64,000 nt of DNA, taken from contig NZ_BKAJ01000032.1 of NCBI RefSeq assembly GCF_007992495.1, positions 124,001-188,000 on the forward strand. Direction: 5' to 3'. The notes under the pieces are model-generated. The model saw nothing but the letters and a program-made list of their open reading frames with translations. It had not been told where the DNA came from and did no database searches. Below, in pieces: positions 53,572 to 62,526 of the stretch. Both the position numbers and the translations under genes were made by a program. Positions within the stretch are counted from its first letter, which is position 1. Every line of letters begins with the position of its first letter. The stretch comes from Reyranella soli (lineage in GTDB: Bacteria > Pseudomonadota > Alphaproteobacteria > Reyranellales > Reyranellaceae).

Positions 53572-54783
53572 TCAGTAGGCGCCAGGGAGAACAGAAAGAT
53601 CGATGACCTGCACGGTGTCTCCCGCTTTGCGGGCGGGATCGTGGGCCGGCCGGACCAAGAGCGCCGACGACCAGGCGAGCACGGACAGCATGGAACTGTC
53701 CTGCACGGGATGAGGTTCCACCAAAAGGCCGTCGGCCGTCCGTGTGAGCTTGGAGCGGACGTAGTCCTCGCGGGTGTCGTTCGCCTTCACGTCGACGGCA
53801 AGGCGAGCCGGCTCGGTTGCGACAAGCTCGCCCGGCTGGCCCAGCATGCGGTCGATCGCGGGCTTCAGGAACAGGAGCGCGCAGACCATGGTCGAGACCG
53901 GGTTGCCTGGCAGGCCGAGCACGCGGGCGCGGTCCTTGGCGGCGAACATCAGCGGCTTTCCCGGGCGCATGGCGATGCGCCAGAAATCCATGGCGAAGCC
54001 CTGCGCCTTGAGCGCGCCCTGGACCAGGTCGTGATCGCCCACAGAGGCGCCGCCCAGGGTGATCAGAAGGTCATGCTGGGCGCCGGCGGCGATGCGCTGC
54101 TGGATCAGCGCGGCGTCGTCGCGCGCGATGTCGAACAAGGTGGGCTCGCCGCCCCAGGCGCGCACCAGGGCGGCCACGGCGATGCCGGAGGAGGAGACGA
54201 TCTGGTTGCGGCCGACCGGCTCGCCCGGCATCACCAACTCATCGCCGGTCGACAGGATCGCGACCCTGGGCTTTCGATGGACCGACAGCCACGGCAGGTT
54301 CATGGCCGCAGCCAGCGCCACGTCGCGCGTGGTGAGCGTGCGGCCCGCGGCGAGAGGGCGGTCGCCCGTCGTGAAGTCGAGCCCGGCCTTGCGGATGTGG
54401 CGGCCGATGCGCGGCGCCTCGACGATGGTAATCGTGGTCCCGTCAGCCTTGGTGTCTTCCTGGATGACGATGGCGTCGGCGCCCATGGGCAGCGGCCCGC
54501 CGGTGAAGATGCGCACCGTCTCGCCGGGTTTCAGCGCATGGTCGTAGGAGCCGCCGGCCGGCGCCTCGCCAACCAGCTTCAGCGTCATCGGCGCGGCCGG
54601 CACGTCCTCGGCACGCACGGCATAGCCGTCCATGGCCGACAGGTCGGCGGGCGGCTGGGTGAGCCGCGCCGCGGGCGAGACCGCGAGCACGCGGCCGGCC
54701 GCGTCGGCGACCGAGACCATCTCAGCGGGCAGTGCATCGAAGGCCGCGATCACGCGGGCATGGGCGTCTCGAACGGTCAGCAT
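53572..54783 (-). CDS. moeA: Molybdopterin molybdenumtransferase
   Basis: A 403-residue enzyme that inserts molybdate into adenylated molybdopterin. The N-terminal MoeA_N domain has SAMDGYAVRAEDV, the middle MPGEPVGRNQIVSSSG and TLGGASVGDHDLVQGAL form the MoCF core, and domain IV ends the protein. The ATG at 54783 directly abuts a long hairpin (54784-54850) whose 3' end supplies GGAAG, with no normal spacer to the start. moaC and trpC lie upstream on the same strand. Confidence 0.95.
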   Translation of the reverse strand: MLTVRDAHARVIAAFDALPAEMVSVADAAGRVLAVSPAARLTQPPADLSAMDGYAVRAEDVPAAPMTLKLVGEAPAGGSYDHALKPGETVRIFTGGPLPMGADAIVIQEDTKADGTTITIVEAPRIGRHIRKAGLDFTTGDRPLAAGRTLTTRDVALAAAMNLPWLSVHRKPRVAILSTGDELVMPGEPVGRNQIVSSSGIAVAALVRAWGGEPTLFDIARDDAALIQQRIAAGAQHDLLITLGGASVGDHDLVQGALKAQGFAMDFWRIAMRPGKPLMFAAKDRARVLGLPGNPVSTMVCALLFLKPAIDRMLGQPGELVATEPARLAVDVKANDTREDYVRSKLTRTADGLLVEPHPVQDSSMLSVLAWSSALLVRPAHDPARKAGDTVQVIDLSVLPGAY

Positions 54784-54850
54784 CTTCCGGACCGCCGGCT
54801 TCCAGCCGGCTCATGCTCATGAGGCCGGCTGGAAGCCGGCGGTCCGGAAG
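54784..54850. repeat. Nested palindrome in the moaC-moeA gap
   Basis: Nearly perfect arms (CTTCCGGACCGCCGGCTTCC.. at 54784, mirrored to 54850). Each arm contains the hairpin GCCGGCT-tcc-AGCCGGC, and the centre TCATGCTCATGA is palindromic. It fills the gap between moaC (stop 54859) and moeA (start 54783), and forms the whole 5' untranslated region of moeA. Same family as 16749, 33204 and 59255. Confidence 0.9.
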
Positions 54851-54858
54851 AGCATGAG

Positions 54859-55344
54859 CTACGCATTGTACGTTCCCGATTTGCCGCCCGACTTATGTAG
54901 TAACCGGACGTCGGAAATCACCATGCCGCGATCGACCGCTTTGCACATGTCGTAGACGGTCAGCGCGGCGACCGAGGCCGCCGTCAGCGCCTCCATCTCC
55001 ACGCCGGTGCGGCCCTTCAGCTTGCAGGTCGCCTCGATGTCGACGGCGTTGCGCTCGGCATCGAGCGAGAGCTTCACGTTGACCGAGTTCAGGGCCAGCG
55101 GATGGCAGAGCGGGATCAGGTCGGGGGTCTTCTTGGCCGCCATGATGCCGGCAAGCTGAGCCACCGCCAGCACGTCGCCCTTCGCAGCCTTCTTGGCCGC
55201 GATCAGCTTGAGCGTCGCTGGCTGCATGCGGACGCTGGCACGCGCCACCGCGACGCGCTCGGTGACGTCCTTGGCGCCGACATCGACCATGTGCGCGTTG
55301 CCGCGCTCGTCGAAGTGCGTGAGCGTCTTCTTGCTCCTGCTCAT
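54859..55344 (-). CDS. moaC: Cyclic pyranopterin monophosphate synthase MoaC
   Basis: A 161-residue enzyme for the second step of molybdenum cofactor synthesis. [22 protein letters not shown] is the N-terminus, [15 protein letters not shown] the active-site segment, and [25 protein letters not shown] the C-terminal core with its conserved acidic and lysine residues. It overlaps the trpC end by four bases; trpC-moaC-moeA is a common alphaproteobacterial order. Confidence 0.96.
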   Translation of the reverse strand: MSRSKKTLTHFDERGNAHMVDVGAKDVTERVAVARASVRMQPATLKLIAAKKAAKGDVLAVAQLAGIMAAKKTPDLIPLCHPLALNSVNVKLSLDAERNAVDIEATCKLKGRTGVEMEALTAASVAALTVYDMCKAVDRGMVISDVRLLHKSGGKSGTYNA

Positions 55345-56147
55345 GCCGCGGCAGCCTCGCGCACCAGGATTTCGCGCACGGCCGCCTCGACGTCGGGCTT
55401 GCGCATGAAGCTCTCGCCGATGAGGAAGGCCGAGGCGCCGACCTTGGACATGCGCAAAAGGTCAGCCGGGGAACCGAGCCCGCTCTCGGCCACCAGCACG
55501 CGGTCCTTGGGCACCTTGGGCGCGAGCTGCTCGGTCGTGGCCAGATCGACGGCCAACGTCTTGAGATTGCGGTTGTTGACACCGACAAGATCACTGTCGA
55601 TGCGCAGCGCCCGCTCCAACTCGGCCGCGTCGTGCACCTCGACCAGCACATCCATGCCCCAGCGATGCGCCAGCCTCGCCAGCTCACTTGCCAGCGCATC
55701 GTCCAGGCACGCCATGATCAGCAGCACGCAATCCGCTCCCAGCGCCCGCGCTTCGACGATCTGGTAGGGATCGATCATGAAGTCCTTGCGCAGCACCGGC
55801 AGCCCGGTCGCCGCGCGTGCCTGCACCAGGAACTCGTCTTTGCCCTGGAAGTAAGGCTCGTCGGTCAGCACGGACAGGCACGTCGCGCCGCCGCGTTCGT
55901 AGGCGCGGGCGAGGGCAGGCGGGTCGAAGTCGGGGCGGATCAGTCCTTTGCTGGGCGAGGCCTTCTTGATCTCGGCAATCAGGCCGTAATGGCCCGCGGC
56001 GATGGTGGCCTTGAGCGCCTTGGCGAAGCCGCGCGGCGAATCGGTGTCGCGCGCTAACGCCTCGACCATGCGCAGCGGCCTCTGGGCCATGCGGCCGCCG
56101 ACGTGACTGCGCTTGCGGGCGACGATTTTGTCGAGCGTGTCGCTCAT
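55341..56147 (-). CDS. trpC: Indole-3-glycerol phosphate synthase
   Basis: A 268-residue TIM-barrel enzyme of tryptophan synthesis. [20 protein letters not shown] holds the catalytic lysine and substrate loop near 58-77, [26 protein letters not shown] follows, and [11 protein letters not shown] is the late motif. It overlaps trpD and moaC by four bases each, so the four genes form one reverse operon. Confidence 0.96.
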   Translation of the reverse strand: MSDTLDKIVARKRSHVGGRMAQRPLRMVEALARDTDSPRGFAKALKATIAAGHYGLIAEIKKASPSKGLIRPDFDPPALARAYERGGATCLSVLTDEPYFQGKDEFLVQARAATGLPVLRKDFMIDPYQIVEARALGADCVLLIMACLDDALASELARLAHRWGMDVLVEVHDAAELERALRIDSDLVGVNNRNLKTLAVDLATTEQLAPKVPKDRVLVAESGLGSPADLLRMSKVGASAFLIGESFMRKPDVEAAVREILVREAAAA

Positions 56148-57169
56148 GCGCAGATCCTTTGCAGGGTGGCGAGCGCGTGGGCCGCCTTGCCGTTGTCGAT
56201 CGATTGGATGGCGAGTGCGGCGCCCTGCTTGAGGTCGGCCGCCTTGCCTGAGACCATCAGGGCCGCCGCGCTGTTCAACACGACGATGTCGCGAAACGCG
56301 TTCTTCTCGCCGCCCAGTACGGCTTTGATGGCCGCGGCGTTGTGTGCGGCATCGCCGCCCTTGAGCTCGGTCATCGAGGCGCGCTTCACGCCGACATCCT
56401 CGGGCGCGATCTCGATCTCGTGCACCTTGCCGTCCTCGAGCGAGGCCGCCCAGCTCTTGGTCGTGGTGGTGAGCTCGTCCATGCCGTCCTGCCCATGCAC
56501 GACCAGCGCGCGTTCCAGCCCGAGCTGGCCCAGCGCCTCGGCCACCGGTTTCAGCCAGCGCCGGTCGAACACGCCCACGAGCTGGCGCTTCACCGCGGCG
56601 GGGTTCGACATTGGGCCCAGCAGATTGAAGATGGTGCGGGTAGGCGCGAGCTCGACGCGCGGGCCCGCGACGTTGCGCATGGAACCGTGATGGCGCGGCG
56701 CCATCAGGAAGCAGATGCGCGCCTCGACCAGCGCCTGCTCGAGCTTCTCGATCGGCAGTTCCAGGCCGATGCCCAGAGCCGACAGGACATCGGCCGCACC
56801 CGACTTGGAGGTGAAGGCGCGGTTGCCGTGCTTGGCTACCGGCACGCCGGCACCGGCGACCACGAAGGCCGAGCAGGAGGAGACGTTGTAGGTGCCATGG
56901 TGGTCGCCACCGGTGCCGACGATGTCGATGGCGCCGTCCGGCGCCTTCACGCCCTGCATCTTGGCGCGCAGCGCACGGGCGCCGCCGGCCAGTTCCTGGG
57001 CGGTCTCGCCGCGCACCTTCAGGCCCATCAGGAAGGCACCCATCTGGGCCGGGGTGGCGTCGCCCGAGGTCATGATGTCGAAGGCACGCTCGGCTTCACC
57101 GATGGTGAGCGTCTCGCCGTTGCCCACCTTGGCCAGAAGACCGCGAAAATCGTCGATGTCGCCGCTCAC
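56144..57169 (-). CDS. trpD: Anthranilate phosphoribosyltransferase
   Basis: A 341-residue enzyme that joins anthranilate and PRPP. The PRPP motif [19 protein letters not shown] is near 78-96, [21 protein letters not shown] follows, and [20 protein letters not shown] is the later signature. I chose GTG 57169 because GAGGGG lies eight bases upstream; GTG 57178 would touch it. No trpG/trpE is next to it here. First gene of the trpD-trpC-moaC-moeA run. Confidence 0.94.
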   Translation of the reverse strand: MSGDIDDFRGLLAKVGNGETLTIGEAERAFDIMTSGDATPAQMGAFLMGLKVRGETAQELAGGARALRAKMQGVKAPDGAIDIVGTGGDHHGTYNVSSCSAFVVAGAGVPVAKHGNRAFTSKSGAADVLSALGIGLELPIEKLEQALVEARICFLMAPRHHGSMRNVAGPRVELAPTRTIFNLLGPMSNPAAVKRQLVGVFDRRWLKPVAEALGQLGLERALVVHGQDGMDELTTTTKSWAASLEDGKVHEIEIAPEDVGVKRASMTELKGGDAAHNAAAIKAVLGGEKNAFRDIVVLNSAAALMVSGKAADLKQGAALAIQSIDNGKAAHALATLQRICA

Positions 57170-57241
57170 CAAAACCACCCCTCACCGAGCCCTGCGTATT
57201 TGCCCTTGCCGGCCGGGCCGGCGGGCGCGTAGCTATATCAC

Positions 57242-57442
57242 ATGGCTCAAGAACTCATCCTCAAGGTCACCGGCATGGATTGCGACGGCTGCGTAAAGGC
57301 CGTCACGCGTGCCGCCACGGGCGCGGGCACCGCGCCCATTTCCGTCGATCTCAAGAGCGGCGAGATGCGCCTGCCTGCCGGCGCCGACGTGCCCGCGATC
57401 AGCAAGGCGATCCAGCGCGCGGGCTTCGGCGTCGCGTCCTGA
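57242..57442 (+). CDS. Small heavy-metal-associated (HMA) domain protein
   Basis: A 66-residue single-domain metallochaperone. The metal motif GMDCDGC (cysteines 14 and 17) fits the MxCxxC pattern in a ferredoxin-like beta-alpha-beta fold that ends in IQRAGFGVAS. It probably carries copper or another soft metal in the cytoplasm. No metal ATPase gene is nearby, so its partner is elsewhere. It is divergent from trpD. Confidence 0.85.
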   Translation: MAQELILKVTGMDCDGCVKAVTRAATGAGTAPISVDLKSGEMRLPAGADVPAISKAIQRAGFGVAS

Positions 57443-57608
57443 GCCTATAACCGCAGTATAGAACGTAAGACGAACGTGCGCCAGCAGGATCTGGGCGCGA
57501 ACGCTTTTGCGTGCCTTTGCGCACGATAGTTTTTGCGCCCCATAGGCCGCATTAACTCCAAAAATTGGCAATGTTTTCAATGAGTTGGGGTTGGCTTGAA
57601 AATATCAT

Positions 57609-57636
57609 GAGCATGCTTATTTTAGGCATACTTAGG
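57609..57636 (+). promoter_or_regulatory. Candidate operator for the MarR-type regulator
   Basis: In an AT-rich stretch just before the marR start, GCATGCTTA (57611-57619) and GCATACTTA (57626-57634) are near-identical copies 15 bases apart, with an AGCATGCT palindrome at 57610. MarR proteins often repress their own operon by binding over the promoter, so this is a likely site. Confidence 0.4.
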
Positions 57637-57646
57637 AATAGGCCAA

Positions 57647-58114
57647 ATGGACCATCTCGATCGAAATCTCGGTTTCCTGCTGCACGACGTGGCGCGGCTG
57701 ATGCGCAAACGCTTCGAGCAGAATGCGCGCGAGCTCGGGCTCACGCGCTCGCAATGCTCGGTGCTGGCGCACCTGGCGCGGCACGACGGCATCCAGCAGG
57801 GCGTCCTGGCGGAAATCCTCGAGGTCGAGCCGATCACGCTGACCCGCCTGGTCGACCGCCTGGAGCAGATGGGCCTGGTCGAGCGGCAGTCCCATTCCAC
57901 CGACCGGCGTATCCGTCTGCTGCGGCTGACTGAGGCCGCGCGCCCCAAGCTGGCCGACATCTTTGCCGTCGGCGCGGTGACCCGTGGCGAGGCGATGGAA
58001 GGCGTGAGCGAGGAGGACCGCGAGCGCCTGCTCGACATTCTTTCCAGCATGAAGGCCAACCTGATCGGCAAATCGTCCGCCGTCGTTGGCGAGAGGAGAG
58101 CAAGCCATGGCTAA
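57647..58114 (+). CDS. MarR family transcriptional regulator
   Basis: A 155-residue winged helix-turn-helix regulator. DNA-binding region near 40-95 (LTRSQCSVLAHLARHDGIQQGVLAEILEVEPITLTRLVDRLEQMGLVERQ), with the wing STDRRIRLLRLTEAARP. It overlaps the emrA gene by eight bases and is the first gene of an efflux operon, so it most likely represses it and is released by a toxic ligand. Confidence 0.94.
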   Translation: MDHLDRNLGFLLHDVARLMRKRFEQNARELGLTRSQCSVLAHLARHDGIQQGVLAEILEVEPITLTRLVDRLEQMGLVERQSHSTDRRIRLLRLTEAARPKLADIFAVGAVTRGEAMEGVSEEDRERLLDILSSMKANLIGKSSAVVGERRASHG

Positions 58115-59246
58115 TCGCGATTTCTTCCGGCGGCTGGGGCTGGCCGACGAGGTCGCAGCCCCCGCCATTACGAAACTCGGCGCCAAGTTGAAACAGCCCA
58201 GGAACCTGCGCCGCGCCTTGCTGGCGCTCGGTCCGATCGTCGTGCTGGCGGGCGGCCTGTTCGCCTACACCACGGGCGGCCGCTATGTCTCGACCGACAA
58301 TGCCTATGTGCATGCCGGCAAGCTCACGGTCGCGACCGACGTGTCGGGCATCGTGGCCGACGTCGCGGTGAAGGAGAGCCAGAAGGTCGAGAAGGGGCAG
58401 GTGCTGTTCACCCTCGACCAGGAGCCGTTCAGGATCGCGCTAGCGGGCGCGGAGGCCAATCTCGGCACGGTGCGCAACCAGCTCGTGACGATGCAGGCGA
58501 CGTACCGTCAGAAGCTCGCTCAGGTGGCGCAAGCCAAGACCGACGTCGCCTTCTACGAGACCAGCTTCCAGCGCCAGCAGGATCTGTTGAAGCGCGGCGT
58601 CTCGGCCCAGGCGACCTACGACCAGGCCGGGCACGACCTCGACGCGGCGCGTGAGCGCGTGACCATGGCGCAGAACGACGCCGCGGCGACTCTGGCGCAG
58701 CTCGGCGGCAACGTCGACGCGCCGATCGAGCAGAACCCGAACTACCTCGCCGCGCAGGCGCAGGTCGACAAGGCCAAGCGCGACCTCACGCGCACCACCG
58801 TGCTGGCACCGATCCCAGGCATCGTCACCAATGTCGATGCCCTGCAGGTCGGCGAGTACCTGCCGGCGGCGCAGCCGGCGTTCAGCCTGGTGTCCTCGGC
58901 CGACGTGTGGATCGAGGCCAATCCGAAGGAATCCGACCTCACCTATCTGAAGGAGGGCGCGTCGGCCGTCGTCACGATCGACGCCTATCCCGGCCGCGAA
59001 TGGAAGGCGAAGGTGACCAGCGTGGCGCCCGCGACCGGCACCGAGTTCTCGGTCCTGCCGGCGCAGAACGCCACCGGCAACTGGGTGAAGGTGGTACAGC
59101 GCGTGCCGATCCGGCTGGCCGTACATATGCCGGCCGACGCCCCGTCGCTGCGCACCGGCATGAGCGCCACCGTCGAGATCGACACCGGGCACCAGCGCAG
59201 CATCGCCGACCTGTTTGGCTCGGCGAAATCGATGGTTGGGATGTGA
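58107..59246 (+). CDS. emrA: HlyD family efflux periplasmic adaptor (EmrA-like)
   Basis: A 379-residue membrane-fusion protein. One N-terminal helix (about 36-58, ALLALGPIVVLAGGLFAYTTGG), a lipoyl/barrel-sandwich domain split by a coiled-coil hairpin (about 100-210), then a beta-barrel. VSTDNAYVHAGKLTVATDVSGIVADV is the HlyD start. ATG 58107 is chosen because AGAGGAGAG precedes it. It bridges the EmrB pump to an outer-membrane channel, which is not encoded here. Confidence 0.93.
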   Translation: MANRDFFRRLGLADEVAAPAITKLGAKLKQPRNLRRALLALGPIVVLAGGLFAYTTGGRYVSTDNAYVHAGKLTVATDVSGIVADVAVKESQKVEKGQVLFTLDQEPFRIALAGAEANLGTVRNQLVTMQATYRQKLAQVAQAKTDVAFYETSFQRQQDLLKRGVSAQATYDQAGHDLDAARERVTMAQNDAAATLAQLGGNVDAPIEQNPNYLAAQAQVDKAKRDLTRTTVLAPIPGIVTNVDALQVGEYLPAAQPAFSLVSSADVWIEANPKESDLTYLKEGASAVVTIDAYPGREWKAKVTSVAPATGTEFSVLPAQNATGNWVKVVQRVPIRLAVHMPADAPSLRTGMSATVEIDTGHQRSIADLFGSAKSMVGM

Positions 59247-59254
59247 CTCATGAT

Positions 59255-59320
59255 CTTCCGGACCGCGAGCCTCCGGCCCGCTCAGGAGCTTGAGCGAGCC
59301 GGAGGCTCGCGGTCCGGAAG
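59255..59320. repeat. Nested palindrome in the emrA-emrB gap
   Basis: 29-base arms (59255-59283 and 59292-59320, starting CTTCCGGACCGCGAGCC) with one mismatch and an eight-base centre. The outer 12 bases of each arm are the same as at 54784-54850. The right arm ends in GGAAG ten bases before the emrB start, so it may act as the ribosome site. Confidence 0.9.
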
Positions 59321-59329
59321 ACGAAGAAC

Positions 59330-60865
59330 ATGACCATGCAGAGCAAACCCAAACACCTCGCGCTGCTGACCGTGTGCATCATGCTGGCCACGATCATGCA
59401 GGCGCTGGACACGACCATCGCCAACGTGGCGCTGCCCTACATGCAGGGCTCACTGTCGGCGACGGCCGACCAGATCAACTGGGTGCTGACCTCCTATATC
59501 GTCGCCGCTGCCATCGCGACGCCCGTCACCGGCTTCCTCGAGGCGCGGCTCGGCCGCAAGCGGCTGTTCCTGATCGCCGTCGCGGGCTTCACCGCGGCCT
59601 CGGTGCTGTGCGGCATTGCTGTCAGCCTGCCGGAGATGGTGGCATTCCGCCTGGTCCAGGGCCTGTTTGGCGCCTCGCTGGTGCCGCTGAGCCAGGCCGT
59701 GCTGCTCGACTCCTATCCGAAGGAGAAACACGGTTCGGCCATGGCAATGTGGGGCATGGGCGTGATGGTGGGCCCGATCCTGGGCCCGACCTTGGGCGGC
59801 TGGCTGACCGAGGCCTACAACTGGCGCTGGGTGTTCTATATCAACGTGCCGATCGGCATCGTCACGTTCCTCGGCCTGTCGGCCTATCTCAGCGAGACCA
59901 AGACGAGCAGGACCGGCTTCGACTGGTTCGGTTTCGCCATGCTGTCGATCGCCATCGGCTCGTTGCAGATGATGCTGGACCGCGGCGAGCAGCTCGACTG
60001 GTTCTCCGCGACCGAGATCTGGATCGAGGCGGTGCTGGCGGCGCTCGCCTTCTACCTCTTCCTGGTGCAGACCTTCACCATCAAGATCGCGGAGGGGAAG
60101 CAACCCTTCATCGATCCGTCGATCTTCAAGGACCGCAACTTCACCATCGGCCTCTGTTTCATCTTCGTGGTCGGCATCATCCTGCTGGCCTCGCTGGCTC
60201 TCATTACGCCGTACCTGCAGAACCTGATGGGCTATCCCGTGGTCACCGCCGGGCTGGTTCTGGCGCCGCGCGGCATGGGCACGATGGTGGCCATGATGAT
60301 CGTGGGCCGGCTGATCAACCGCGTCGATCCGCGGATCCTGCTGGCGAGCGGCCTGCTGATGACCGCGGCCGTGCTGTGGGAGATGACCGGCTTCACGCCC
60401 GACGTCTCGGAATGGACGCTGATCCGCACCGGCATCCTGCAAGGGATGGGGCTCGGCTTCATGTTCGTGCCGCTCAGCACGATCACCTTCGCCACACTGC
60501 CGGGCAGCCTGCGCACCCAGGGCACGGCCCTCTACAGCCTGGTGCGCAACCTCGGCTCCAGCATCGGCATCTCGCTGGTGATCTTCCTGCTGACGCGCAA
60601 TACACAGCTGGTGCATGCCGAGCTGGCGGGGCAGGTGACGCCATTCAACGATGCGCTGGCCGCCCTGGCGCCGGGCCGCATCTGGGACATGGCGACGACG
60701 CTTGGCAAAGCGGCGCTCAACGCCGAGGTCACCAAGCAGGCGGCGGTAGTGGCCTATGCCAACGACTTCAAGCTGATGATGGTCGTGGCGCTGGTGGCGC
60801 TGCCGCTGATCTTCCTGCTGAAGCGCGCCAAGGCGCGGCCGGGCGAGGCGGCGATCCTGGAGTAG
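59330..60865 (+). CDS. emrB: MFS multidrug efflux transporter, DHA2 family (EmrB-like)
   Basis: A 511-residue, 14-helix proton-driven efflux protein. LDTTIANVALPYMQG is the DHA2 start, GWLTEAYNWRWVFYINVPIG the motif C-like region, and LGFMFVPLSTITFATLP a late signature. ATG 59330 or 59336. It pairs with the EmrA-like adaptor upstream across the hairpin. Converges with pgm after 14 bases. Confidence 0.94.
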   Translation: MTMQSKPKHLALLTVCIMLATIMQALDTTIANVALPYMQGSLSATADQINWVLTSYIVAAAIATPVTGFLEARLGRKRLFLIAVAGFTAASVLCGIAVSLPEMVAFRLVQGLFGASLVPLSQAVLLDSYPKEKHGSAMAMWGMGVMVGPILGPTLGGWLTEAYNWRWVFYINVPIGIVTFLGLSAYLSETKTSRTGFDWFGFAMLSIAIGSLQMMLDRGEQLDWFSATEIWIEAVLAALAFYLFLVQTFTIKIAEGKQPFIDPSIFKDRNFTIGLCFIFVVGIILLASLALITPYLQNLMGYPVVTAGLVLAPRGMGTMVAMMIVGRLINRVDPRILLASGLLMTAAVLWEMTGFTPDVSEWTLIRTGILQGMGLGFMFVPLSTITFATLPGSLRTQGTALYSLVRNLGSSIGISLVIFLLTRNTQLVHAELAGQVTPFNDALAALAPGRIWDMATTLGKAALNAEVTKQAAVVAYANDFKLMMVVALVALPLIFLLKRAKARPGEAAILE

Positions 60866-60879
60866 GGGCGTCCCTGCCG

Positions 60880-62514
60880 TCACACGTCCTGTATGATCTG
60901 CCGCGCCTCATCCACGATGGTCTCGAGGTGTGCCTCGTCCCGGAAGCTCTCGGCGTAGATCTTGTAGACCGCCTCCGTGCCGGATGGGCGCGCCGCGAAC
61001 CAGCCATTGGCGGTGACGACCTTCAAGCCGCCGATCGGGGCGTCATTCCCCGGCGCGCGCGTCAGTTTCCGAATGATCGGTTCGCCGGCAAGGTCGGATG
61101 CCGTGACCGCCTCGGGCGACAGCCGGGCCAACGTCGCCTTTTGCTCCGGCGTCGCGGGCTCATCGATCCGGGTGTAATGAGCGGCACCGAATTCCTGCGT
61201 AAGCGTCTGATAAAGCTCTCCGGGATCCCGGCCAGTACATGCCGTGATCTCGGCGGCCAGCAAGTCCATGACCGGTCCGTCCTTGTCGGTCGTCCACACG
61301 CTGCCGTCGCGGCGCAGGAAGCTGGCGCCGGCACTCTCCTCGCCGCCAAAACAGTAGTCGCCGTTGAACAGGCCGGGTGCGAACCACTTGAATCCGACGG
61401 GCACCTCGGACAAGCGCCGGCCGCGCTTCTGCACGACCCGGTCGATCATGCTGCTGCTGACAAGGGTCTTGCCGATTGCGGCCGATGGCGACCAGCGGGG
61501 CCGGTGGGTCAGCAGATAGTCGATGGCCACCGCCAAATAGTGGTTGGGGTTCATCAGGCCGGCACTTGGCGTGACGATGCCGTGCCGATCGGAATCCGGG
61601 TCGTTGGCGAAGGCGAGTTGATAGCGGTCCTTGAGGCTGACGAGCCGGGCCATGGCGTATGGACTCGAGCAGTCCATCCGGATGACGCCGTCATGGTCGA
61701 CGGTCATGAATGAGAAGGTCGGGTCGATCACTGGATTGGTGACGACAATGTCGAGGCCGTAGAGCCGGTTGATGGGTTCCCAATACGCCAGCGCCGCGCC
61801 GCCAAGCGGGTCAACGGCAAGCGACAGCCGGGCGTTACGCACTGCGTCCATGTCGATGACATGTCGAAGGTCGTCGATATAGGGCGTCATCAGATCGCGC
61901 TGACGCGTCGTCTCCGCGGCGACCGCAACGGCAAACGCGACGCGCCGGACACCGGCATTGCCGGCAAGCAGCAACTCGTTCGCCCGGCGCTCGATCCACT
62001 GCGTCACGTCGGTGTCGGCCGGCCCGCCGTTGGTCGGATTGTACTTGAACCCGCCGTCCTCCGGCGGATTGTGCGAGGGCGTAATGACGATGCCGTCGGC
62101 GAGCCGGTCGTTCCGCCCCCGATTGTGGGTCAGGATGGCGTGCGAGATCACCGGCGTCGGCGTGAAGCCATCGTCGCGCTGGATGACGGCCTCGACATTA
62201 TTGGCCGCCAGCACCTCGAGCGTCGTGCATTGCGCCGGGTTCGACAGCGCGTGCGTGTCCTTGCCGACGAACAGCGGGCCGGTCACGGAGTGCGCCTGCC
62301 GGTAGTCGCAGATCGCCTGCGTGATGGCCAGGATATGGGCCTCCGTGAACGAGCCGCGCAGCGAGGATCCGCGATGCCCGCTGGTGCCGAAGCTCACACG
62401 CTGCGCCGGATCCGCCGGATCCGGTCGCGCGGCAAAATACTCCCGTTCCAGCCGGCCGAGATCGACCAGCATCTCCTTCGTGGCCGGCTTGCCGGCGAGG
62501 GGTGACAGGGCCAT
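60880..62514 (-). CDS. pgm: Phosphoglucomutase (alpha-D-glucose phosphate-specific)
   Basis: A 544-residue enzyme that interconverts glucose 1- and 6-phosphate. [16 protein letters not shown] is near 41-56, the phosphoserine motif TPSHNP holds S147, the metal loop DPDSDRHG is near 298, and the sugar loop ESAGASF and phosphate loop ([10 protein letters not shown]) follow. Length is typical of the bacterial type. It lies 12 bases downstream of the phosphorylase gene, which makes glucose 1-phosphate, so the two form a glycogen-use unit. Confidence 0.96.
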   Translation of the reverse strand: MALSPLAGKPATKEMLVDLGRLEREYFAARPDPADPAQRVSFGTSGHRGSSLRGSFTEAHILAITQAICDYRQAHSVTGPLFVGKDTHALSNPAQCTTLEVLAANNVEAVIQRDDGFTPTPVISHAILTHNRGRNDRLADGIVITPSHNPPEDGGFKYNPTNGGPADTDVTQWIERRANELLLAGNAGVRRVAFAVAVAAETTRQRDLMTPYIDDLRHVIDMDAVRNARLSLAVDPLGGAALAYWEPINRLYGLDIVVTNPVIDPTFSFMTVDHDGVIRMDCSSPYAMARLVSLKDRYQLAFANDPDSDRHGIVTPSAGLMNPNHYLAVAIDYLLTHRPRWSPSAAIGKTLVSSSMIDRVVQKRGRRLSEVPVGFKWFAPGLFNGDYCFGGEESAGASFLRRDGSVWTTDKDGPVMDLLAAEITACTGRDPGELYQTLTQEFGAAHYTRIDEPATPEQKATLARLSPEAVTASDLAGEPIIRKLTRAPGNDAPIGGLKVVTANGWFAARPSGTEAVYKIYAESFRDEAHLETIVDEARQIIQDV

Positions 62515-62526
62515 GTCGCCCGGAGC

